Assembly: GCF_014284335.1 (NCBI RefSeq)
Contig: NZ_JACOGF010000002.1
Coordinates: 638,659 to 702,658, forward strand
Direction: 5' to 3'
Length of the DNA stretch: 64,000 nt
Source of the DNA: Undibacterium hunanense
Lineage (GTDB): Bacteria > Pseudomonadota > Gammaproteobacteria > Burkholderiales > Burkholderiaceae_D
The notes under the pieces were generated by a model. The model was not told the DNA's origin and ran no database searches. It saw nothing but the letters and a program-made list of their open reading frames with translations. The first letter of the stretch is position 1, and each line of letters begins with the position of its first letter. Below are positions 18,356 through 27,453 of the stretch, piece after piece. Both the position numbers and the translations under genes were made by a program.

Positions 18356-19351
18356 TTATTTCTTGTTGTTTTGCCAGCGTAATTTGGCCCAGGCAGCGTG
18401 TTGGCCGGTATTCAGGAAGGTCCAGGCGACCAGGCGGCTCTCTTTATTACCCTGACTCATGATAATGGTTTTCTGATCACAGACTTTGACCTGCTTCAAG
18501 GCCGCGTTGATTGCAGGCAAATTGGCTGATTTCGATACCAGGCTGGAAAACCATAAAATTTTTGTGGGTATAGCCGCACTTTCTGCGATCATTTTCTTGA
18601 TAAACGCCAGTTCCCCGCCTTCGCACCAGAGTTCGGCATCGTGGCCGCTGAAGTTCAGAACGGGCGTGGCCTGATCCAGCTTGCCGGTTTTTTTCAGGTT
18701 TTCCCACTTGCGCATGCTGCCAGCCTGTGCTTCTGCCGCAGAAGTATGGAAAGGCGGATTACACAGGCTGACATCAAACCATTCATCATCCGCAACTATG
18801 TTTTTGAACAGAGATTGCGCATAGCTCTGGTGACGTAGCTGTATCTGCGCGCCCAGGCCGGGATTACGGTCGAGTATGGCCCGGGCATTGGCCAGTGAGT
18901 CTGCATTGATATCGCTGGCACAAAATGACCAGCCATATTCACTGCAGCCTAATAATGGGTAAATGCAACTGGCACCCGTACCTATATCCAAAGCACATAC
19001 CTGCCGGCCTTTGGGGATGCGCCCCTGATTGCTGCCAGCCAGCAAATCAGCCAGATAATGCAGATAATCGGCCCGGCCTGGCACTGGCGGGCAAAGATTG
19101 TCTGGCGGAATGTCCCAGTCACGTACGCCGTAGCTGCTTTGCAGCAGAGCCTTGTTCAGTAATTTGACTGCCAGCGGATCGGCAAAATCGACGGTGGTAT
19201 CGCCAGCCGGATTGTGTGTCAGGCATTGCAGCAATGCCGGTTCGGCTTTGATCAGATCGGCGAAGTCATAGCGGCCCTGATGGCGATTGCGTGCATGCAG
19301 CAATTGCCCGGCAGTCTGCTTTCTGTTTTCCTTGTTGTTCTTGTCGCTCAT
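18356..19351 (-). CDS. rlmF: 23S rRNA (adenine(1618)-N(6))-methyltransferase
   Basis: Methylates A1618 of 23S rRNA using S-adenosylmethionine. The 331-residue protein opens with the RlmF-type N-terminus (LHARNRHQGRYDF). It has the SAM loop CALDIGTGASCIYPLLG and the N6-adenine methylase motif NPPF (CNPPFHTSAAEA). ATG 19351 is chosen over an upstream TTG since CAGG lies in front of it. It is a monocistronic housekeeping gene with no functional link to its neighbours. Confidence 0.93.
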   Translation of the reverse strand: MSDKNNKENRKQTAGQLLHARNRHQGRYDFADLIKAEPALLQCLTHNPAGDTTVDFADPLAVKLLNKALLQSSYGVRDWDIPPDNLCPPVPGRADYLHYLADLLAGSNQGRIPKGRQVCALDIGTGASCIYPLLGCSEYGWSFCASDINADSLANARAILDRNPGLGAQIQLRHQSYAQSLFKNIVADDEWFDVSLCNPPFHTSAAEAQAGSMRKWENLKKTGKLDQATPVLNFSGHDAELWCEGGELAFIKKMIAESAAIPTKILWFSSLVSKSANLPAINAALKQVKVCDQKTIIMSQGNKESRLVAWTFLNTGQHAAWAKLRWQNNKK

Positions 19352-19792
19352 GAAACCTGATCCACCCATTCGCAATGCTGGCCTGTGCTCAGGCAGGATG
19401 CCCGGCCCATATTTGATCTATATTTGACCTGTATTCGACCCGTATTGTCCCATGAAGGCCCGGTGCCTGTTCACTACAAAACGAAGCTAATTTATCTGAG
19501 GCCATGATCCGCAGCTCTATTTAAGTCAAGGGGCTTGTATGCCCGGCGTGAGGATGTAAAATTCCGTAAGTGTTTTATTTTTTTTGAAACACTATTGCTA
19601 AAATCTGCCCAAACAAACTTGGGCCCCCGCAGCAGGGGCGAACCAGTGCACCTCATTCGCGCCCATGGCAGAGCAGGCTTATGCAGGCTTATACCAGCGC
19701 TTGATGGAATGCCAAACCACGGGATAGATCAGGCATTGGCTGTCGCTTGCGGTGATTGAGTGCCTTGAACATCTTATTGAAAGGTATAAGAA
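19352..19792. other. Divergent intergenic region, no gene
   Basis: About 440 bases separating divergent rlmF and the DUF3455 gene. It contains short imperfect direct repeats near 19418-19450 (atttgacc/attcgacc/attgtcc). A short frame at 19535-19759 shows no recognisable product. Promoters for both genes should lie here. Confidence 0.4.
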
Positions 19793-20368
19793 ATGAAGAA
19801 AATCGCTCTTGTCGGCAGCTTGTCTGCCATTGCTGTCCTGTCCGCCTGTTCGACCGCACCCGTCAAACATACAGCGGCCCCTGTCGCTCCGGTAACACAG
19901 GTAGTCAGCGTACCCGCCAACCTGAAAGCACCAGCCAGTGAAGTGCTGGCATTTCAAATGGCTGCAACTGGCGTACAGATTTATGAATGCAAGGCGAATA
20001 AGGGCGGCCCCAAAAAATTTGAATGGGTATTCCGCGCGCCTTTGGCAGAGTTATATGCCAGTCACGATGCAAACAGCGTGAAGCTGGGCAAGCACTATGA
20101 AGGCCCAACCTGGGAAGCGAATGACGGCAGCAAAGTCGTGGCAGAGGTCGTCGCCAAAAGTGAAAGCATGGATACCAATGCTATCCCCTGGTTATTGCTG
20201 AAAGCCAAATCCAGCTCAGACAGCGGCACATTTTCCGGTATTACCAGCGTACAGCGTGTGGTAACCGTCGGCGGCAAAGCGCCACTGACCGGTTGTTCAG
20301 ACTTCCAACTGGGGGCAGAATCACGCACACCGTACAAAGCCACTTACTATTTTTTCAAGGCAAACTGA
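19793..20368 (+). CDS. DUF3455 domain lipoprotein
   Basis: A 191-residue predicted lipoprotein: signal peptide with lipobox LSAC and lipidated Cys19, then a short Ala/Pro/Val linker and a DUF3455 domain (FQMAATGVQIYECKAN, then GKHYEGPTWEANDGSKVVAEVV). Two cysteines (in YECKAN and TGCSDF) may form a disulfide. Its function is not established. GAAAGG lies in front of ATG 19793. It converges on the response-regulator gene with only 28 bases between stops and no visible terminator. Confidence 0.85.
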   Translation: MKKIALVGSLSAIAVLSACSTAPVKHTAAPVAPVTQVVSVPANLKAPASEVLAFQMAATGVQIYECKANKGGPKKFEWVFRAPLAELYASHDANSVKLGKHYEGPTWEANDGSKVVAEVVAKSESMDTNAIPWLLLKAKSSSDSGTFSGITSVQRVVTVGGKAPLTGCSDFQLGAESRTPYKATYYFFKAN

Positions 20369-20396
20369 TTGCCGGTTAGTGGACTGCTACAGCTCA

Positions 20397-21077
20397 CTAG
20401 GGCAATTCAAAACGGTAGCCCACGCCATACACAGAGTGCAGGCATTCATTGCCTGGTAGCCTGCCCTGTATTTTTTTGCGTATGTTCTTGATATGCGTAT
20501 CTACGGTTCTGTCATTGATGTCGCGCTGGTCTTCATGCGCAAAGTCCAGCAATTGCTGGCGTGAAAATACCCGCTCAGGGTGGCTGATGAATTCGGACAG
20601 CAGGCGAAATTCCACTGGTGTCAGGTTCAAAGGCTGGGCATCCACCAGTATGCGCAATTGCTGTTTGTCGATGAAGAAGCGGGATTGCCCGGCAGCAGAC
20701 AGGCTAGCCATGCTGCGGCGCAAATGCACTCTGACGCGCGCCACCACCTCACGCGGACTAAAGGGTTTGCATACATAATCATCCGCGCCCGTATCCAGGC
20801 CCAGCAGGCGGTCTACTTCTTCCACCCTGGCGGTCAGCATGATGATGGGTACCTGGCTGAACTGGCGTACTTCCCGGCAGATGCTGATGCCATCGACTTC
20901 AGGCAACATCAGGTCGAGCAAGATCAGGTCAGGTTGCGATAGTCTGAGTTGTTCCAGCGCCAGCCTGCCATTTGCTTCATGGCTGACCTGATACCCGGCG
21001 GCCAGCAAATAATCCTTGAGCAGGGCAGCGATCTTCAGATCATCTTCAACGATGAGTATGCGGGTGCCGCTGTCCAT
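20397..21077 (-). CDS. OmpR-family response regulator (BaeR-like)
   Basis: A 226-residue regulator. The receiver domain (about 1-120) has the acidic pair in IVEDD, phosphoacceptor Asp in LILLDLMLPEVDG and Lys in VCKPFSP. A C-terminal winged helix (about 130-225) carries the LTPVEFRLLSEFISHPERVFSRQQLLD recognition region. It is transcribed after its partner kinase, 32 bases downstream; that gap contains a repeated AAGGAAATAAGC unit supplying two possible ribosome sites. BaeSR-like systems sense envelope stress, but the input here is unknown. Confidence 0.9.
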   Translation of the reverse strand: MDSGTRILIVEDDLKIAALLKDYLLAAGYQVSHEANGRLALEQLRLSQPDLILLDLMLPEVDGISICREVRQFSQVPIIMLTARVEEVDRLLGLDTGADDYVCKPFSPREVVARVRVHLRRSMASLSAAGQSRFFIDKQQLRILVDAQPLNLTPVEFRLLSEFISHPERVFSRQQLLDFAHEDQRDINDRTVDTHIKNIRKKIQGRLPGNECLHSVYGVGYRFELP

Positions 21078-21109
21078 ATTATTTCCTTGCTTATTTCCTT
21101 GTTTATGTC
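21078..21109 (-). repeat. Tandem 12-bp repeat carrying duplicated ribosome site
   Basis: In the transcript sense the kinase-regulator spacer reads two successive AAGGAAATAA units (12-bp period) before the regulator ATG. The proximal one is at normal Shine-Dalgarno distance. Confidence 0.6.
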
Positions 21110-22630
21110 CTATGTGTTCCTGGGACTGATGCAGGGTAATTGCAGGCTTATTTTTACTCCCCCCAGTAATGAAGCGGCAGCATGGATACGTCCACCATGT
21201 GCTTCAACAATCACTTTGCAAATCGCCAGCCCCAGACCACTGCCGCCACTGCTGCGGTTGCGTGCGCTGTCTGCGCGGTACAGGCGATCAAACAGCAAGG
21301 CATGGCTGCTGTCCGGGACACCCGGGGCGCTGTCTTCCAGGCTCAGTTCCAGCATCGCACCGTTACGTGCCAGTGTACACAAAATCATGCCACCGCTATC
21401 GGTATAACGTATGCTGTTTTCCAGCAAATTGCCCAGTACCTGGGTCAGGCGGCTACCATCGGCATTCACCCAGACAGGCAGCTCACCCAGATGACTTTCC
21501 AGGCGCAAGCCAGCCTGTTCCATGCGCAATGCAAAGCGTTGCAACATGTCTTGCAACAAAGGGCGCAAATCCATGGCCTGGAATTGATAATGCAAATCAC
21601 CGGCATCGGCCAGGGTCAACTGCCGTATATCATCCACCAGCTTGTTCAGATGGCGCACTTCGGCGTGCAGGGATTCCAGTGCCGCCGGCGAGATATTGCG
21701 TATCCCATCGATCAGGGCTTCTATCTCACCCTGTATCACCGTCAGTGGAGTGCGCAGTTCATGTGAGATATCGGCCAGCATGCGGCTTCTTTGTGCCTCA
21801 TTCCTTTCCAGGTTTTGCGCCATGATATTGATATCCTGCGCCAGATCACCCAGCTCATCCTGGCTGATGATGTCGGCCCTGGCCTGAAACTGCCCCTTGG
21901 AAATGCGTGCCGTTACTGCATGCAGGGATTTCAGTGGCCTTAGCAGATGCCTGGCCAGCCATAGTGAAAACCCGACCGCAACCAGTATCAGTGCACCTGC
22001 CAGCAGCAAGGTATGGCGTACCTGCACACTGACAAAGTCGATGGCGCTGGCATTGGATAGCTGACGTAAAGGTGCCAGTCGCAGCGTGCCCACTCTTTCC
22101 GGACCCAGCATGATGGCCTGCACGCTGCCCGGTGCATCGGCAGGGCCAATCAGTGCATGGCCATTTTTATCTATGAGTGACAGGCGTTGTCCGAACCGCA
22201 TGGGGTCAACCGGTGGTCTTTGCTCTGGTGGCGTGCCGGTATCCCGTGTCGGTGGTGGCGGCGGTGGTGTTTCCCCGGACCTGACTGGCGGTGGTGGTGG
22301 CGGTCTGTCATCGTCTTCGGCTGCCTGACGCCGTCTGGGCGGAGGAGACTGTGGGTCTTCATTATCAGGGCGCGGCTTGCTGCGCAACTGATCCAGCAAA
22401 TCCCGCATGGGGCGGCGATCTGCCTGGAAACGGTCAAAATTGCCGTATTGCCGGTAATCTTCGGCCAGCATGGTACTTAGCCTGACCAGGTCCTGTTTTT
22501 CCAGGTCGCTCAGATAGGCAATGAAGCCACTCTTCAGATTCTGACTGGTCACCCAGGCCAGCGTACCTATGCTGATGATCACGATGGCCGTGATGGCCAA
22601 GGCTAATTTGCGGGCTATGGTGAGACGCAT
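21110..22630 (-). CDS. Sensor histidine kinase (BaeS-like) with proline-rich periplasmic segment
   Basis: A 506-residue membrane kinase. It has an N-terminal helix (about 8-28), a periplasmic domain to about 200 with long proline runs alternating with acidic and arginine stretches (about 95-145), a second helix, HAMP, HisKA with the phospho-His in ISHELRTPLTVIQGE, and an HATPase with N-box (LGNLLENSIRYT) and G-boxes. It forms an operon with the downstream response regulator. The polyproline-rich stretch is unusual for a sensory domain and may be a flexible linker. Confidence 0.9.
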   Translation of the reverse strand: MRLTIARKLALAITAIVIISIGTLAWVTSQNLKSGFIAYLSDLEKQDLVRLSTMLAEDYRQYGNFDRFQADRRPMRDLLDQLRSKPRPDNEDPQSPPPRRRQAAEDDDRPPPPPPVRSGETPPPPPPTRDTGTPPEQRPPVDPMRFGQRLSLIDKNGHALIGPADAPGSVQAIMLGPERVGTLRLAPLRQLSNASAIDFVSVQVRHTLLLAGALILVAVGFSLWLARHLLRPLKSLHAVTARISKGQFQARADIISQDELGDLAQDINIMAQNLERNEAQRSRMLADISHELRTPLTVIQGEIEALIDGIRNISPAALESLHAEVRHLNKLVDDIRQLTLADAGDLHYQFQAMDLRPLLQDMLQRFALRMEQAGLRLESHLGELPVWVNADGSRLTQVLGNLLENSIRYTDSGGMILCTLARNGAMLELSLEDSAPGVPDSSHALLFDRLYRADSARNRSSGGSGLGLAICKVIVEAHGGRIHAAASLLGGVKISLQLPCISPRNT

Positions 22631-22916
22631 GCGGTAAGAACCTTGCTGAGAATGGTATCAATTTGCCATATTGCCAGCCAATTATGGAGCAATCGTGAAG
22701 TAAACATGGTGTTCCGCGAATAAATATTTGATGTGGTTTTATTGTTTCCTGCGCCTGAAAAAGTCTCGTTATCTTCATTTTTTCTCCATATTCGGCCTTC
22801 ATCCTGTATCCAGTCTCAGAACTTCGTGCAGAGAATGCCAGGCTTCTTGAGTAAAAAAATAACTGGAACTCATCCCTATTGGTGAAATGAGTTCTTAACT
22901 CGAAGGAGGACTTCAA

Positions 22917-24542
22917 ATGAGATCTCATATAGTGTCAAACATAGTGTCAAACGCCGTGCTCAAGCTGCATGGCATTCAGCGCAGAGCGCAATTGCCGGTT
23001 GCCATGCTCCTGTTATTGAATCTGGCCGCATGCGGTGGCGATGCCGGAACTTCCATTGCAGGATCAACTGCCAGTCCGCAGGCCGTACCGCCCGTCAGTA
23101 GCGCAGCCGCACTGGCTGCCCCCGTCCCCCCTACCTCCCCTGCAGCAGCGCCAGTCGAACAGCCATCGCTGGTACCTATCGTCAATGGTGAAGGGGCAGC
23201 ATTGACGGTATCGACCACCGGCAGCATAGACAAGGGCAATGCCTTCTTTAAAGCCTTTGGCAATGGCCGTAGTTGCGCCAGCTGTCACCAGGAAAGCCAG
23301 GGCTGGAGCATACGTCCTGATAATCTGCAGGACAGATTCACGCAAACCAATGGCAGCGATCCGGTTTTTGCCTTGAATGACGGTGCCAATTCTCCCAATG
23401 CCCTGACCGCTACCATAGATCAGAAACGCCTTGCCTATAGCATGTTGTTGACCAAGGGGCTTATCAGGGTGGGGCTGGCTGTTCCTGCCGATGCAGAATT
23501 TACCCTGGTCAAAGTCGACGATCCCTATGGTTATGCCAGCACCAAAGAGCTGTCGCTATTCCGTCGCCCCATGCCAACCACCAATCTGAAGTTTCTCAGT
23601 ACCGTGATGTGGGATGCGCGTGAAACCTTCGCCGATGCGCGATCAAATCTGTGCATACGCAATAGTCGCCCCCTGCAATGTTTTGCAACTACCGACTTTG
23701 ACCTGCTGCATCAGTCCAATAGCGCAGTGACTGGCCATGCGCAAGCTGCACAGGGGCTGACTGCTGCGGAACAGCGCAGCATCGTTGATTTTGAAAAAAC
23801 CTTGTTCACTGCACAGATCACCAGCCTGGCTGCTGGTAATCTGACCGATGCCGGTGCCAAAGGTGGTCCGCTGGAACTGGCAAAGAACAATTTTTATTTC
23901 GGGATCAACGACATCGACGTAGGTGACTACGTCAGCGGTGCGTCATTTGACCGTAATGTCATGGCCATGTTCACCACATGGCGCGGGCTTGACCGGCCAA
24001 CCCCACCTATCCCGCCGGCTCAGGGCCGCCCCGGGCAGCCAGGACAGCCACCTTCGGCTATCAACATTGCCAGGGCATCTGTCGCCAGGGGCGAGCAGAT
24101 TTTCAATAACAAACCCTTCAATGTCACCGGTGTTGCCGGTTTCAATGGTGAATTACGCGTGGCTTTGCAAAGGGCGACCTGCACCAGTTGTCACAGCGTA
24201 GGTAATGTCGGTTCACATTCGGTGCCACGACTGTTCAACACCGGCGTATCCGATGCCAGCCTGCGCACACCGGATATGCCCCTGTACACGCTAAGGAATA
24301 AACTGACTGGTGAGGTCATGGAAACCACCGATCCCGGCAGGGCCATGAACACTGGCAAATGGCAGGACATCGGTCGCTTCAAGGTACCCAGTCTGCGCGC
24401 CATCGAAGCGCGTTCACCTTACTTCCATAACGGCGGTATGATAGAGCTGACCGACGTCGTAAAGTTCTATGACAAGCGTTTCAATATAGGATTGACGCCG
24501 CAGGAAATTATCGATTTGACAGAGTTTCTGAAGGTACTCTGA
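22917..24542 (+). CDS. Dihaem cytochrome c peroxidase/MauG-like lipoprotein
   Basis: A 541-residue predicted lipoprotein (lipobox LAAC, Cys39) with two c-type haem sites: CASCH near residue 120 and CTSCH near residue 421. An FHNGGMIEL segment near the C-terminus, typical of the CCP/MauG family, supplies a conserved histidine. About 300 residues separate the haem sites, more than in compact bacterial peroxidases; a Pro/Gly/Gln-rich segment (about 360-385) lies between. It could reduce peroxide or oxidise an unknown periplasmic substrate. A strong GAAGGAGG ribosome site precedes the ATG. Confidence 0.82.
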   Translation: MRSHIVSNIVSNAVLKLHGIQRRAQLPVAMLLLLNLAACGGDAGTSIAGSTASPQAVPPVSSAAALAAPVPPTSPAAAPVEQPSLVPIVNGEGAALTVSTTGSIDKGNAFFKAFGNGRSCASCHQESQGWSIRPDNLQDRFTQTNGSDPVFALNDGANSPNALTATIDQKRLAYSMLLTKGLIRVGLAVPADAEFTLVKVDDPYGYASTKELSLFRRPMPTTNLKFLSTVMWDARETFADARSNLCIRNSRPLQCFATTDFDLLHQSNSAVTGHAQAAQGLTAAEQRSIVDFEKTLFTAQITSLAAGNLTDAGAKGGPLELAKNNFYFGINDIDVGDYVSGASFDRNVMAMFTTWRGLDRPTPPIPPAQGRPGQPGQPPSAINIARASVARGEQIFNNKPFNVTGVAGFNGELRVALQRATCTSCHSVGNVGSHSVPRLFNTGVSDASLRTPDMPLYTLRNKLTGEVMETTDPGRAMNTGKWQDIGRFKVPSLRAIEARSPYFHNGGMIELTDVVKFYDKRFNIGLTPQEIIDLTEFLKVL

Positions 24543-24560
24543 AACAGTTTTCTAGATGTA

Positions 24561-24589
24561 AAAAGAGCAGACCCTGAGTCTGCTCTTTT
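24561..24589. terminator. Bidirectional terminator
   Basis: An 11-bp stem, aaaagagcaga (24561-24571) with tctgctctttt (24579-24589) and a 7-nt loop, between the cytochrome and thymidine kinase genes, which converge here. Confidence 0.88.
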
Positions 24590-24642
24590 GTCTTGAGGGC
24601 AGAAGCTGCACAGCCCCTGCATCTTCGTGTGCATGTCCTGAA

Positions 24643-25194
24643 TTAAGCAGCGTAAAAGCAGCGCCCACAAACATGCTGATAGCGCTCATTGCCACCGATA
24701 TCAATCTGCTCGCCGGTTTTCATGCGCTTGCCGTTGGCATCAACACGAATGTTCATCGTCGCTTTTTTCCCGCAGCCGCAGATGTTTTTTAATTCTTCTA
24801 TATCATCGGCCAGTGCCAGCAGATAAGCTGAGCCGGTAAAAGGTTCACCCAGAAAATCACTGCGCAAGCCATAACAGATCACCGGCACACCACGCACTTG
24901 CGCCAGTTGATGTAATTGCCTGACCTGGTCGGCGGACAAAAATTGTGCTTCATCCACCAGTACGCAACTGACCTTCGGTGCTTCCGCCAGAAAATCAAAA
25001 TGCGTATCGAAAACTTCAGCCTGTCTTTGTGGGCCCAGGCGTGAAGTGACTTTGCCGGCGCCATAACGATTGTCTATGGCTGCCGTGTACAGATGGACTT
25101 TTTGTCCCTGTTCTTCATAGTTGTGGGCCACCTGTAAAAGTGCTGTGGATTTTCCTGCGTTCATTGCTGAATATCTGAAGTAGAGCTTGGCCAT
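24643..25194 (-). CDS. tdk: Thymidine kinase
   Basis: Phosphorylates thymidine with ATP in the salvage pathway. The 183-residue type II enzyme has the P-loop NAGKST (12-17), catalytic DEAQF (Asp81-Glu82), the lasso-side YGLRSDFLGEPF and a zinc site from Cys139/Cys141 and Cys176/Cys179. The first cysteine pair is CxC in this copy. CAGGAAA precedes the ATG. It is a single gene with its own terminator. Confidence 0.95.
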   Translation of the reverse strand: MAKLYFRYSAMNAGKSTALLQVAHNYEEQGQKVHLYTAAIDNRYGAGKVTSRLGPQRQAEVFDTHFDFLAEAPKVSCVLVDEAQFLSADQVRQLHQLAQVRGVPVICYGLRSDFLGEPFTGSAYLLALADDIEELKNICGCGKKATMNIRVDANGKRMKTGEQIDIGGNERYQHVCGRCFYAA

Positions 25195-25308
25195 GCATGT
25201 TTCCTGTTGGTTCCTTAAAACTGTTACAAGTGTTGCTGGTGAGAACAGTCGGTTTGTTGTTGATTTTATTGAAGCAAAAAATTTTCGAAAAAAATTTGAT
25301 CTCAGGGC

Positions 25309-25336
25309 CTTGAAACTATTTGGCTAAGCGCCATTT
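25309..25336 (+). promoter_or_regulatory. Sigma-32 heat-shock promoter of hsp20
   Basis: CTTGAAA at 25309-25315, a 13-base spacer, then CGCCATTT at 25329-25336, one mismatch from the RpoH -10 consensus CCCCATNT. The predicted start near 25343 gives a leader of about 110 bases. Confidence 0.8.
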
Positions 25337-25422
25337 TCTACTCAGCAGATGCTCGAACATGAGGTTTGCTACAGCAGTCCCGAAGTAACCGTTTTAAAAA
25401 ATAGTTTCCAAACATTTAATTT

Positions 25423-25447
25423 ATATCGCTTCAATTTAAAAGGATAT
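25423..25447 (+). ncRNA. ROSE-type RNA thermometer hairpin in hsp20 leader
   Basis: The last leader hairpin pairs ATATC/CTT (25423-25427, 25429-25431) with AAGGATAT (25440-25447), leaving G25428 bulged opposite the Shine-Dalgarno. The strand opposite the ribosome site reads UCGCU, the ROSE signature U(U/C)GCU. The AAGGA is thus sequestered 8 bases before the ATG and should open on heating. Confidence 0.75.
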
Positions 25448-25451
25448 TATC

Positions 25452-25934
25452 ATGCGCAATTTTGACTTCGCTCCCCTGTATCGTTCCGCTATCGGTTTTG
25501 ACCGTCTGGCCCAGTTATTTGATGATGCTCAACGTGCTGAAACAGCACCCAGCTATCCCCCTTACAATATCGAACTGATTGCAGAAGATAAATATGCAAT
25601 CACCATGGCAGTTGCAGGCTTTGACCGCAGTGAAATCGATATCGAATCTGAACGCGATACCCTGAAAATCGTCGGTCGCCGTCAAAAAGCCGAAGGCACA
25701 CGCAACTTCCTGCACCGTGGCATTGCCTCGCGTGATTTCGAGCACCGTTTCCGCCTCGCCGATCACGTCAAAGTCATCAGTGCCCGTCTGGACAATGGCT
25801 TGCTGAATATCGAACTGGTGCGTGAAATTCCAGAAGCCCACAAACCTCGTCGCATTCTGATTGATGCTGATAACCTGCAACTGGTAGAGCCACAAAATCA
25901 GGCGCAAAACCAATTGCAACGTCAGGTCGCCTAA
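25452..25934 (+). CDS. Small heat shock protein Hsp20 (IbpA-like)
   Basis: ATP-independent chaperone that holds unfolding proteins and joins inclusion bodies. The 160-residue protein has an N-terminal arm beginning MRNFDFAPLYRSAIGFDRL (class A/IbpA type), an alpha-crystallin domain (about 38-125) ending in the family mark ARLDNGLLNIEL, and a Gln/Asn-rich tail. The IxI-type C-terminal motif is represented by RRILID. Expression is probably heat-controlled twice, by a sigma-32 promoter and a ROSE thermometer. A terminator at 26021-26050 ends the transcript. Confidence 0.95.
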   Translation: MRNFDFAPLYRSAIGFDRLAQLFDDAQRAETAPSYPPYNIELIAEDKYAITMAVAGFDRSEIDIESERDTLKIVGRRQKAEGTRNFLHRGIASRDFEHRFRLADHVKVISARLDNGLLNIELVREIPEAHKPRRILIDADNLQLVEPQNQAQNQLQRQVA

Positions 25935-25936
25935 GT

Positions 25937-25980
25937 AATAAATTAAGCAATAAATTAAGCAATAAATTAAGCAATAAATT
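25937..25980. repeat. Tandem repeat, 12 bp x 3.7
   Basis: aataaattaagc is repeated three times plus a partial copy, starting 2 bases after the hsp20 stop. A small gcccatg/catgggc hairpin (25983-26000) follows. Confidence 0.9.
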
Positions 25981-26020
25981 GGGCCCATGTATGCATGGGC
26001 TCAGTCGCCGAAAATGAAAT

Positions 26021-26050
26021 AAAAAAGCATGGGCAAGCCCATGCTTTTTT
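26021..26050. terminator. Bidirectional rho-independent terminator
   Basis: A 14-bp perfect stem with A6/T6 ends (26021-26034 with 26037-26050), between the convergent hsp20 and efflux operon ends. Confidence 0.93.
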
Positions 26051-26091
26051 ACTTTCGTTTGCCTGCAATGCAAATGCCTTACTCCACAGCG

Positions 26092-27444
26092 TTATTTCAT
26101 CTGATCAGCCGTACTTTGCTGTAGCTTGACTCTGGCAATCGCCAGGGTGGCTTCTGCCTGCAGATAAGCCTGATAAATTTCATCGGCATTGCGCTGGGCA
26201 TTCAAGAGTTCCAGCATGGACGCAGCTCCTTTGCGATAGCTGGTACGCACACCCTGCAACAGGCGTTCGGAATCATCCAGTACGTGTTCCTTGTAGTTTT
26301 TGATATTTTGCAAGGCAGCCTGATATTGCAGATAGCTGCTCCTTACTTCGGTTTCTGCTTTTATCAGAGTTGAACGCAATTGCAGTTGCGCCTGTGTCAG
26401 CGCCGATTGTGCCTGGCTTAATTCACCGCTTTGTGTGCGTGAAAAAGGAATCGGAATCGTGACAGTCAGGCTGAGCGCGTTTGATCGTTCTGCCGGAGAA
26501 TTCGTCACCATGCCGCTGGCATTCTGTATCGCGTTGACCCTGGGTGTATTCTTGATGCCAAGATTGACCACAGGATCAATCCAGCGATTGGCTTTTGCCA
26601 GTTCTATATTATCCTTCGCATTGTCACTGGCTGAGCGCGCTACCTGTACGTCTTCCCGTTTTTCCAGGGCTTGCCGGGTCAGGGTGGCCAGGTCTGTGGT
26701 CATCTCGTTTTGGCTGCCGCTGCAGTCGATTTTTTTGCCTGCAAAAATCTCTTGATAGCTTGTTCCGAGGAAATTTGATAACTGTGCTTCAGCATTGATG
26801 GTATCAGCACGGGCGCTGGTGACATCCATGGCAAAACGATCGGCTTCGACTTTTGACTGCACCAACTCCAGCTTGCCTAGATCACCGGTTTTAAAGCGTG
26901 TTTCATTCATCTTCACAATATCGCGCATGGCAAGCAGGCTGCTGTCCCGGCGTGCCAGCGACATCGCAGAACGGCAGGCTTCTATAAATGCGTTGGAGGC
27001 GTCGCTCAATAGTTGCCGCCGGTAGGCCGAGACACCGGCCTCGGTCAGGCGTACATTGCTTTCTGCGGCCTGTATCCTTGCACCTCTCTTGTTGGCGGTT
27101 TCCAGGGTAATGGCGATGCCTGCGGTGGACGTTGTGGCAGTATTGGGCTTGTTCGGGCCATACAATTCCTTGGAGTCGATGCCCGCCGTTAGTTGTGGAT
27201 CTGGCCGTACACCGGCGATGGAAATACCAGCCCTGGCACTTGCTATAAGTTCTTGCTGCGCCTGTAAATCGAGGCTATTGTTTTCTACTGCAGCCAGGTA
27301 TTGTTGCATGCTGACCGTCGCTGTCGGCGCAGTGACCTGTGCATGGGCAGGCAACTGCAGCAATAGTGGTAACAGTGGCAACAGCGGCAGCAGACCGCAC
27401 ATCAGCGGGAGGGCACGAGATTTTTGCTTCTTAAATTTTTGCAT
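26092..27444 (-). CDS. Outer membrane efflux protein, CzcC type
   Basis: A 450-residue TolC-family outer-membrane channel that completes a tripartite metal pump. The signal peptide has a leucine-rich core (about 1-35, ending AHAQ). The two OEP repeats show long heptad-like helices, and the second contains the typical YRKGAASMLELLNAQR segment. It is the last gene of the czcB-czcA-czcC-type operon, starting 9 bases after the pump gene with AAGGA in front of its ATG. Confidence 0.9.
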   Translation of the reverse strand: MQKFKKQKSRALPLMCGLLPLLPLLPLLLQLPAHAQVTAPTATVSMQQYLAAVENNSLDLQAQQELIASARAGISIAGVRPDPQLTAGIDSKELYGPNKPNTATTSTAGIAITLETANKRGARIQAAESNVRLTEAGVSAYRRQLLSDASNAFIEACRSAMSLARRDSSLLAMRDIVKMNETRFKTGDLGKLELVQSKVEADRFAMDVTSARADTINAEAQLSNFLGTSYQEIFAGKKIDCSGSQNEMTTDLATLTRQALEKREDVQVARSASDNAKDNIELAKANRWIDPVVNLGIKNTPRVNAIQNASGMVTNSPAERSNALSLTVTIPIPFSRTQSGELSQAQSALTQAQLQLRSTLIKAETEVRSSYLQYQAALQNIKNYKEHVLDDSERLLQGVRTSYRKGAASMLELLNAQRNADEIYQAYLQAEATLAIARVKLQQSTADQMK

Positions 27445-27453
27445 GATGATTCC

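Noticed and set aside
25937-25980. Regular repeats considered as a CRISPR remnant
   Set aside because: Units are contiguous without spacers and only 12 bp long; no cas genes in the window.
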